Shown here: piece by piece, positions 5,658 through 10,666 of the stretch
Numbering within the stretch: position 1 is the stretch's first letter
Layout of the letters: each line of letters opens with the position of its first letter
From: an uncultured Selenomonadaceae bacterium
GTDB taxonomy: Bacteria > Bacillota > Negativicutes > Selenomonadales > Selenomonadaceae
Length of the DNA stretch: 10,666 nucleotides
Assembly: GCA_902782705.1 (NCBI GenBank)
Contig: CACZOL010000048.1
Location: forward strand, 1-10,666
Direction of reading: 5' to 3'
Made by a program: the position numbers and the translations under genes
The notes under the pieces: model-generated
Seen by the model: the letters and a program-made list of their open reading frames with translations, nothing else
Databases searched by the model: none
Told to the model about the DNA's origin: nothing

Positions 5658-7343
5658 TCACACCTTGAATTTCGCAATATCTTCCTGCAGCTTGATCGCC
5701 ATGTTCGCCAGTGCTCCGGCCGCCTCGGTGATCTGATGCATGACAGACGCCTGCTCCTCGGTAGCCGCAGAGACGTTCTGCGATTTGTCCGTGACGCCGT
5801 CCGCCAGCGCCTGGATCTTCTGCACTGCCTCCGTGACATGCTGGCTGCTGGCCGTCGCATGGTTGATACTGTTAATCGAAGTCTCGATATGGCCATACAG
5901 TTCGTTGACCAGATCGTCGATCTTCGCAAAGGCTTCGCCGGCTCGATTGACAACTGCGGAGCTCTCCTGCACCGACGCATTCTGCCGCTCCATTACCGCG
6001 ACCGCCGCATCCGTATCCTTCTGGATTCCGCCGATCAGCGCCGAGATATTGCTCGCCGCTTCGCCGGACTGCTCCGCCAGCTTCCTGACTTCTTCTGCGA
6101 CGACCGAGAAGCCGCGTCCGGCCTCGCCTGCGCGCGCCGCCTCGATAGCCGCGTTCAGCGCCAAGAGGTTCGTCTGATCTGCGATATTGGAAATCGTCTC
6201 GACGATCTGACCGATCTCTTTCGAGCGCTCGCCCAGCGTACCGACGACCTTCGACGCCTCTTCCATCTGGCTCGCCATCTGCTGCATGGAGCCCACGGCC
6301 TCGTTGACCGCCGCGCGTCCCTGCTCGACGCCCTCGCGGCTGTTCTGTGCCGTCTTCTTCATTTCCTGCGAAGCGTCGAACATATTCCGCATTTCGTTCG
6401 TCATGCCGTCGGTCTGCGTCGCGACGCCGGACAACTCGTCACACTGCTCGCCCGCGCTCTCTGCCATCGAGATAACCGCGTTCGCAACATTCGTAATGGT
6501 TTTCGCCGTATCGGACGCATTCGCCGTCAGCTCCTCGCTGGCCGCCGCCAGCTGCTCCGATGAAGCCGTTACGCTCGCCATCAGCTCTCTCAGGGATTTC
6601 TTCAGCTTGTTCGCGGCCAGCGCGAGCTCGCCAATCTCGTCCGAGCTGGTAACTTCGAGATCCTCGCCGCGGAAGTCGCCCGCTCCGATGTCAAACATCC
6701 GATTGTTGACGACCTCCATCGTCGCCATAACCTTGTTGACCGCAACCCACGAAATGGCCACTACAATGACGAGCAGAACAACCACTGCAAACGCGATGGA
6801 CATGATGAACTTGTTCTGAATCGCGTTGATCTGCTCCGTCGGGATGCCGGCGAACAACATGCCGACAACCTTGCCGTCCCCGCCCTTGATGGGATGATAA
6901 CCGCACAAATACTGATTGCCGAGCACCTCGGCATGTCCGCTGAAAACGCCGCCCTTCGTCAGCACCTGCTCGATGACCGCCGCCGAAGCCTTCGTTCCCA
7001 CCGGGCGCTTGCCGCCCTCGCCCTGGAAGGAAGTCGCGACGCGGGTGTCGCCCCGGAAAATCGTCACATGGTCGCCCGACAGTCCTTTGAGCTTGTCGGC
7101 CAGATCAAAGTTGCCGTTGATCTTCAGATTGCCCTTGTAAAGATCCTCGCCCTTGACGGCCCACGGCCCCGGCGCCTGCTGGTCGATAATCTTTTCCATC
7201 TGGGTCAGATCGCCGTCCGCTTTCATTTCCAACGCGAGGTCGAAGCCAGCGTTGGCGTCGCGATAGGCAATAAAACCTACACAAATCGCAACGACCAAAA
7301 GCGCCACGTTCAGTCCGATGAGTACTTTCGCTTTCAGTTTCAT
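5658..7343 (-). CDS. Methyl-accepting chemotaxis protein with single periplasmic Cache domain
   Basis: A membrane receptor that would signal through CheW/CheA to the flagellar motor. From the ATG at 7343 it is 561 aa. A first membrane helix spans about residues 6-27, followed by an extracytoplasmic region of about 150 residues that looks like a single Cache domain ('HVTIFRGDTRVATSF', then 'YHPIKGGDGKVVGMLFAG'). The second helix is about residues 178-203, then a HAMP-like linker and a long coiled-coil signalling domain. The conserved hairpin tip covers about residues 376-430, including 'ISNIADQTNLLALNAAIEAA' and 'GRGFSVVAEEVRKLAE'. There is no CheR-docking pentapeptide at the C-terminus (ends LQEDIAKFKV). 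GGGAG is 7 nt before the chosen ATG; the ATG two codons earlier (7349) is too close to it, and an upstream TTG (7376) lacks support. The ligand is unknown. Confidence 0.93.
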   Translation of the reverse strand: MKLKAKVLIGLNVALLVVAICVGFIAYRDANAGFDLALEMKADGDLTQMEKIIDQQAPGPWAVKGEDLYKGNLKINGNFDLADKLKGLSGDHVTIFRGDTRVATSFQGEGGKRPVGTKASAAVIEQVLTKGGVFSGHAEVLGNQYLCGYHPIKGGDGKVVGMLFAGIPTEQINAIQNKFIMSIAFAVVVLLVIVVAISWVAVNKVMATMEVVNNRMFDIGAGDFRGEDLEVTSSDEIGELALAANKLKKSLRELMASVTASSEQLAAASEELTANASDTAKTITNVANAVISMAESAGEQCDELSGVATQTDGMTNEMRNMFDASQEMKKTAQNSREGVEQGRAAVNEAVGSMQQMASQMEEASKVVGTLGERSKEIGQIVETISNIADQTNLLALNAAIEAARAGEAGRGFSVVAEEVRKLAEQSGEAASNISALIGGIQKDTDAAVAVMERQNASVQESSAVVNRAGEAFAKIDDLVNELYGHIETSINSINHATASSQHVTEAVQKIQALADGVTDKSQNVSAATEEQASVMHQITEAAGALANMAIKLQEDIAKFKV

Positions 7344-7398
7344 GCTCATACTCCCTTTCTTTTTTGCTCCCTGCAAAGAGTTATTCTATAACGTATAT

Positions 7399-7427
7399 AT
7401 AATACCATTCTCCAAAATAGTTTTCAA
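7399..7427 (-). promoter_or_regulatory. Promoter of the chemotaxis receptor gene
   Basis: On the minus strand TTGAAA (7422-7427) and TATTAT (7399-7404) are 17 bp apart. Transcription would start near 7392, giving a leader of about 49 nt. It looks like a housekeeping-type promoter; no sigma-28 motif typical of many chemotaxis genes was seen. Confidence 0.6.
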
Positions 7428-7610
7428 TTATCTTAAGTGTATCTACAATTCGATTTATAAAAAACAGGATTATAGGCCCATAAACTATCCTGTTATTTCG
7501 TTGCTAAAGTCACATTTTTGCAAAAGAGCGGATTTCATAGCCTATAAACCCTATGGTCGTCAACCCGAATTTCAAATATTGTTATTCACCTACATGGCGC
7601 CGCCCAAAAA
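7428..7610. other. AT-rich intergenic stretch between the receptor gene and gtrA
   Basis: No credible gene lies here. The stretch holds a dyad AACAGGAT/ATCCTGTT (7463-7494), a perfect 10-bp palindrome TTTTGCAAAA (7516-7525) and a second small dyad CATAG/CTATG (7536-7555) whose core resembles the first. The two divergent promoters flank it on either side. It may be a regulatory region shared by the two genes. Confidence 0.5.
7459..7494 (-). terminator. Candidate minus-strand hairpin with T-run
   Basis: An 8-bp stem (AACAGGAT at 7463-7470 with ATCCTGTT at 7487-7494) is followed on the minus strand by TTTTTT (7464 down to 7459). The form fits a modest intrinsic terminator, but no gene upstream on that strand would need it. 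It could end a small RNA or leftward read-through, or be a protein-binding dyad instead. Confidence 0.35.
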
Positions 7611-7639
7611 TTGACAAACGCACATGGAGCGGAGATAAT
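7611..7639 (+). promoter_or_regulatory. Promoter of gtrA
   Basis: TTGACA (7611-7616) and GATAAT (7634-7639) are 17 bp apart. Transcription would begin near 7646, just ahead of the GGAGGG ribosome site at 7648-7653, so the leader is under 20 nt. Confidence 0.7.
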
Positions 7640-7663
7640 AAAAATATGGAGGGAACTTTTTAA

Positions 7664-8065
7664 ATGGAACTCTTTAAAAAAATCCGCCGCCATTTCTTTA
7701 CGAAAGAATTCCTTTTATTCCTCGTCATCGGAGGAATAAATACATTGAACGGCACGTTTCTCTCATGGTTGTATGGTTTCGCGATTCCGAACGCGAATCT
7801 CGCGTTCAACCTCGGCTATATTACCGCTAACGTCGTCGCTTACTGGCTGAACAGCACTTTCGTGTTTCCCGAGCCGCTGTCTTGGAACCGGCTTGTCCGT
7901 TTCGCCGTATCGTATATCCCGAATTATATCATTCAAAATGTCATCGTGCTGATCTTTTACAACTGGCTCGGCTTCCCGCCTGTCGCCAGTTACCTGATTG
8001 CCGCCGCCCTCGGCGTTCCGATTACGTTCTTATGCGTGAAGCTGTTCGCGTTCGAAAGGCAGTAA
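7664..8065 (+). CDS. GtrA-family membrane protein
   Basis: A 133-aa protein with four predicted membrane helices (about residues 16-38, 43-65, 76-99 and 104-129) and a basic N-terminus. Family marks are the first-helix 'FLVIGGINTLNG', 'AYWLNSTFVF' after helix 2 and 'KLFAFER' at the end. GtrA proteins are thought to move or help move undecaprenyl-phosphate-linked sugars across the inner membrane for glycan decoration, usually beside a GtrB-type glycosyltransferase. None is found next to this copy, so its partner must be elsewhere or its role may differ. The ATG at 7664 has GGAGGG 10 nt upstream. Promoter in front and terminator behind make it a single-gene unit. Confidence 0.9.
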   Translation: MELFKKIRRHFFTKEFLLFLVIGGINTLNGTFLSWLYGFAIPNANLAFNLGYITANVVAYWLNSTFVFPEPLSWNRLVRFAVSYIPNYIIQNVIVLIFYNWLGFPPVASYLIAAALGVPITFLCVKLFAFERQ

Positions 8066-8092
8066 AAAAAGCGCCCGCAAGGGCGCTTTTTT
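8064..8092. terminator. Bidirectional terminator between gtrA and the dehydrogenase
   Basis: GCGCCC (8071-8076) and GGGCGC (8081-8086) close a GCAA loop, flanked by seven A on the left and six T on the right, so the hairpin has a U-run in either direction. The gtrA stop codon contributes the first A residues and the dehydrogenase stop codon (8091-8093) overlaps the T-run, a very compact convergent junction. Confidence 0.95.
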
Positions 8093-8960
8093 ATTGCTTC
8101 AGATACCATTGGACAATCGCCTGCGTGCCGCAATCCTCCATCCCACGAGCGGCCAACTGGTCGTAGAGCCGTTTCGCAAGGGTAAGGCCGGGCATTTCGA
8201 GGTGCATTTCCTCGGCGCATTCAAGGGCGATTTTCATATCCTTGATGATGTGTTTGATGAAAAAGCCCGGCGCGACGTCGCCGCGCACCATGCGAGGCGC
8301 GAGATTGGAAAGCGACCATGACGCCGCCGCGCCGCCGGAAATCGTCTCGATGACTTCCGTCGCGTTCAGTCCCGCTTTTTTCGCAAAGGCCACCGCCTCG
8401 GCTACGCCGATCATACCGGACGCAATGGCAATCTGATTGACCATTTTCGTGTATTGCCCCGCGCCCGCGCCGCCGAAATAGCGTATCGTGCGCCCGAGCA
8501 GATTGAACACCGGCTGGAGAGCGTCGAAAGCCTCGCGGTCGCCGCCGACCATGATAACGAGCTGCGCCTTTCGCGCGCCGATGTCTCCGCCGGACACAGG
8601 CGCGTCCAGCGCAGCGATGCCTTTCGCCTTTGCCGCCTCATAGATACGCTTCGCGAGCATCGGGCTGGAGGTCGTCATATCGACGACGCAGCCGCCCTTT
8701 TTCGTTGTAAGGATTCCGTTTTCCCCGAGATAGACTTCTTCCACGTCTCTCGGATAGCCGACGATGGTGACGACGACGTCCGACTGTGCTGCGACTTCGG
8801 CGGGCGTGTCCGCCCACTTCGCGCCGCGCGAAAGCAGCGGCTCCGCCTTGATTCTCGTGCGGTTGTAAACGATCAGATCATAGCCGCCGTCCATCAGGTG
8901 CGCCGCCATGCTCGCCCCCATCACGCCAAGGCCGATAAATCCGACGGTCTTGATTGGCAT
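8091..8960 (-). CDS. NAD(P)-dependent beta-hydroxyacid dehydrogenase (HIBADH family)
   Basis: This 289-aa enzyme belongs to the 3-hydroxyisobutyrate dehydrogenase / tartronate semialdehyde reductase family. The Rossmann motif FIGLGVMG is at residues 8-15, and 'YNRT' (32-35) at the end of beta-2, with an Arg that commonly favours NADP(H). The substrate-binding signature DAPVSGGDIGA spans 119-129. GQYTKMVNQ (169-177) carries the catalytic Lys172 and Asn176, and KD (240-241) the second conserved lysine region. The specific substrate cannot be fixed from the sequence; 2-hydroxy-3-oxopropionate, 3-hydroxyisobutyrate or succinic semialdehyde are options. AAGGAGG lies about 8 nt before the ATG. It starts 15 nt after the unknown membrane protein gene and is the last gene of the floA operon. 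Confidence 0.92.
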   Translation of the reverse strand: MPIKTVGFIGLGVMGASMAAHLMDGGYDLIVYNRTRIKAEPLLSRGAKWADTPAEVAAQSDVVVTIVGYPRDVEEVYLGENGILTTKKGGCVVDMTTSSPMLAKRIYEAAKAKGIAALDAPVSGGDIGARKAQLVIMVGGDREAFDALQPVFNLLGRTIRYFGGAGAGQYTKMVNQIAIASGMIGVAEAVAFAKKAGLNATEVIETISGGAAASWSLSNLAPRMVRGDVAPGFFIKHIIKDMKIALECAEEMHLEMPGLTLAKRLYDQLAARGMEDCGTQAIVQWYLKQ

Positions 8961-8975
8961 ATCTATTCCTCCTTA

Positions 8976-9539
8976 CTACTGCCTGCTCCTCATCGCTTTC
9001 GGTTTCCCCAATATCTCCGACCAGATCACCGCGTTTCGGAGCGCGTCGGGCGAAAACCGTCCTGCGCGCGGCTCCGGCTGCGGTTCTTCTTGTTTTTGAT
9101 GCTCGCGCGCAAGACGCTCACGCTCCATCTTCTTCTCCCGTTCCTGCTTTTCCGCCAAATGGCGTTCATAGCTGTCCCGGCGCAAAGCGTCCAGCGCCTC
9201 GTCGTCTTCTTCGGCCGTCTGTACATCTTGCGCTTCCGTCTGCGCCGTTTTGGGCGCGCCTTTCAGCGGCGGGATCTTGAAGCCGATGTCTCTCGTTTTT
9301 CCTTGCGTCGGTCGCTCCGGCGCTTTCGGCATCGGCATCGGAACCGGACCGCGTTTGTTTTTCCCGGTCAGCACCGAAAAAAGACGGAACAGGACAAAGC
9401 CGAATATCAGCGGAAACAGCGGGAAGTCCTCGAAAAAGTCCTCAAAATAATCCCATCCAAGCACCGCCGAGAACCAATGCAGCAGAAACAGACCCACGAT
9501 GACGATGCCCACCGGGGAAATTTCTCCTTTCCCCTTCAT
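8976..9539 (-). CDS. Small membrane protein of unknown function, coupled to floA
   Basis: I do not recognise the family. The 187-aa protein has two hydrophobic segments (about residues 8-28 and 39-58) separated by an acidic/aromatic turn 'GWDYFEDFFEDF'. A proline- and basic-rich linker (60-100) follows, then an acidic patch (108-116), a strongly charged helix rich in Glu, Arg and Lys (about 118-152), and a C-terminal piece 'FSPDALRNAVIWSEILGKPK' (162-181) that looks like a short conserved interaction motif. The two helices with a long cytoplasmic charged tail suggest a membrane anchor for protein contacts. Its ATG lies 1 nt after the floA stop codon, with only weak ribosome-site sequence inside the end of floA, so translation is probably coupled to floA. 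A role with FloA is inferred from this arrangement alone. Confidence 0.85.
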   Translation of the reverse strand: MKGKGEISPVGIVIVGLFLLHWFSAVLGWDYFEDFFEDFPLFPLIFGFVLFRLFSVLTGKNKRGPVPMPMPKAPERPTQGKTRDIGFKIPPLKGAPKTAQTEAQDVQTAEEDDEALDALRRDSYERHLAEKQEREKKMERERLAREHQKQEEPQPEPRAGRFSPDALRNAVIWSEILGKPKAMRSRQ

Positions 9540-9540
9540 G

Positions 9541-10542
9541 TTACTTCACCACGGGAGCCGTCGGCTTCGAGCCTGCGCCCTCGCTCGTTTTTCCGATGGC
9601 GTCCCGCATATTCGTGTCGGCCTGCACGTTTTTCAGGTTGAAATAATCCATGACGCCCATGTTGCCGCTTCTGAGAGCGTCCGCCATCGCGTGCGGCACC
9701 TCGGCCTGCGCCTCGACGACTTTCGCTTCCATTTCCTGCGTGTAGGCTTTCATTTCCTGCTCTTTCGCAACAGCCATCGCGCGCCGCTCTTCTGCCTTTG
9801 CCTGGGCGATGCGCTTGTCCGCCTCCGCCTGATCGGTCATCAGCTCCGCGCCGATGTTGCGCCCGACGTCCACGTCGGCAATATCGATGGAAAGGATCTC
9901 AAAGGCCGTGCCTGCGTCGAGCCCCTTGCCGAGTACCGTTTTCGAGATTTCGTCCGGACTTTCAAGCACGTCGGTATGTTTTTCCGCCGAGCCCACCGTC
10001 GTGACGATACCCTCGCCGACGCGGGCAATGATGGTCGGCTCGCCGGCGCCGCCTACAAGACGATCGATATTCGCACGCACGGTCACGCGCGCTTTGATGC
10101 GAAGCTCGATGCCGTTTTTCGCCACCGCCGAGACCACCGGCGTCTCGATGACTTTCGGATTGACGCTCATCTGCACCGCTTCCAACACGTCGCGGCCCGC
10201 AAGGTCGATGGCCGCCGACCGCTCAAAAGGCAGCGGGATCGAAGCGCGGTGCGCGGCAATCAGCGCGTCCACTACGCGATCGACATTGCCGCCCGCGAGA
10301 TAATGCGCCTCCAGTTGATTGACCGAAACGTCGAGACCCGCTTTGTTCGCTTTGATCAGCGGCAAAACGATCTTGCTCGGCACGACGCGCCGCAGCCGCA
10401 TTCCGACCAGCGTAAAAATGCCGACGTTGACGTTTGCCGCAATGGCGGACACCCAAAGCCCGATCGGCACGAAATTCAGGAACACCATGACGGCGATGAT
10501 GACCAATACGAGCATGAAGCCCGAACCTAAAAGCAATTCCAA
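9541..10542 (-). CDS. floA: Flotillin-like protein FloA (SPFH/PHB domain)
   Basis: FloA proteins form membrane scaffolds that affect lipid order and the assembly of membrane protein complexes. The 333-aa product matches the YqfA/FloA family in length and layout: one membrane-inserted hydrophobic segment (about 7-36), the family stretch 'VGMRLRRVVPSKIVLPLIKA' (46-65), an SPFH-like domain to about residue 210, 'GTAFEILSIDIADVDVGRNI' (211-230), then a coiled coil with Glu/Ala repeats (about 236-285) and a flexible tail. The start is TTG at 10540-10542, with AAGGAGG about 8 nt upstream. In Bacillus floA follows an NfeD-type gene (yqeZ); no such gene is within the 124 nt visible upstream. It is the first visible gene of the floA, unknown membrane protein, dehydrogenase operon. 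No clear promoter could be assigned. Confidence 0.95.
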   Translation of the reverse strand: MELLLGSGFMLVLVIIAVMVFLNFVPIGLWVSAIAANVNVGIFTLVGMRLRRVVPSKIVLPLIKANKAGLDVSVNQLEAHYLAGGNVDRVVDALIAAHRASIPLPFERSAAIDLAGRDVLEAVQMSVNPKVIETPVVSAVAKNGIELRIKARVTVRANIDRLVGGAGEPTIIARVGEGIVTTVGSAEKHTDVLESPDEISKTVLGKGLDAGTAFEILSIDIADVDVGRNIGAELMTDQAEADKRIAQAKAEERRAMAVAKEQEMKAYTQEMEAKVVEAQAEVPHAMADALRSGNMGVMDYFNLKNVQADTNMRDAIGKTSEGAGSKPTAPVVK

Positions 10543-10568
10543 AGTTTTCTCCTCCTTAACCTAATTCA

Positions 10569-10656
10569 GAGTGAAGTGATAAGAGTGGAGAGTGAAGTTA
10601 TTTGCGTATTGAATTCTGCAATATCTCCACTCTTCACTCCGCACTCTCCACTCTTT
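10569..10656. repeat. Two opposed blocks of GAGTGRA heptads upstream of floA
   Basis: On the plus strand 10569-10596 reads as the heptads GAGTGAA, GTGATAA, GAGTGGA and GAGTGAA. On the minus strand 10653-10626 reads GAGTGGA, GAGTGCG, GAGTGAA and GAGTGGA. The two blocks therefore face each other, with a perfect 14-bp inverted match (10581-10594 with 10642-10655) around a 47-nt loop. T6 follows at 10654-10659 on the plus strand. The structure would fold in the leader of a floA transcript if transcription starts outside the window. It resembles low-complexity intergenic repeats; its function is unknown. Confidence 0.75.
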
Positions 10657-10666
10657 TTTCCCGTAC

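Noticed and set aside
5527..5661. N-terminal 45-residue extension of SpeD
   Set aside because: It would be encoded by the receptor terminator and the speD promoter; the TTG at 5526 gives the normal family length and N-terminus.
7428..7610. Riboswitch upstream of gtrA or the receptor gene
   Set aside because: I could not match the dyads to any riboswitch consensus I know, and the gtrA promoter lies downstream of them, so they would not be in the gtrA leader.
7318..7614. Plus-strand frame of 98 codons between the receptor gene and gtrA
   Set aside because: It starts inside the receptor coding sequence on the opposite strand, lacks a ribosome site, spans the receptor promoter and the dyads, and resembles no known protein.
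8454..10530. Plus-strand open frames opposite the dehydrogenase, the unknown membrane protein and floA
   Set aside because: They are low-complexity Arg/His-rich translations antisense to genes with clear family motifs or operon context.

Overview
The window reads as chromosomal DNA of a moderately GC-rich Firmicute, most likely a Negativicutes/Selenomonadaceae-type bacterium. This is an inference from the mix of genes: a flotillin FloA of the Bacillus type, an E. coli-type pyruvoyl SpeD next to a Bacillus-type fold-I decarboxylase/SpeE/SpeB set, GGAGG ribosome sites, TTG and GTG starts, and sigma-70-like promoters with 17-bp spacers. No rRNA, tRNA, IS element, phage gene or CRISPR array was found.

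Layout, left to right. (1) At 1-345 (-) is the N-terminal part of an AAA_14/DUF4143-type ATPase, cut by the window edge. Its promoter sits in an AT-rich stretch holding three CATATG-centred palindromes at an exact 32-bp period; the third is the centre of a 54-bp near-perfect inverted repeat that also looks like the terminator of the next gene. (2) speB (agmatinase, -) and fkbM (methyltransferase, +) diverge from a 140-bp region with two clear promoters. (3) speE, a fold-I arginine/lysine/ornithine-type decarboxylase and speD form a tight leftward operon (speD first) driven by a strong promoter just upstream of speD. A bidirectional terminator separates it from convergent fkbM. (4) A methyl-accepting chemotaxis protein (-) ends in a terminator that abuts the speD promoter. 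(5) A 320-bp AT-rich gap holds the mcp promoter, the gtrA promoter and two related small dyads. (6) gtrA (+) converges on a leftward three-gene operon of floA, a small membrane protein of unknown function and a beta-hydroxyacid dehydrogenase. (7) The right end, upstream of floA, is a heptad-repeat region with two blocks in opposite orientation.

Functionally the core is a complete arginine-to-spermidine route: decarboxylase (arginine to agmatine), SpeB (agmatine to putrescine), SpeD (decarboxylated SAM) and SpeE (spermidine). speB is separated from the other three by the oppositely oriented fkbM, which has its own promoter and terminator and looks like an insertion. The second unit, floA plus its 1-nt-spaced membrane partner, is a membrane-organisation module. 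fkbM and gtrA are isolated surface-glycan-type genes.

Most of the window is ordinary. The parts most worth a second look are the 32-bp operator array, an Asn in place of the expected metal-ligand His in SpeB, the unknown FloA-coupled membrane protein, and the repeat structures at 7463-7555 and 10569-10656. I found no strong evidence of a new multi-gene system.
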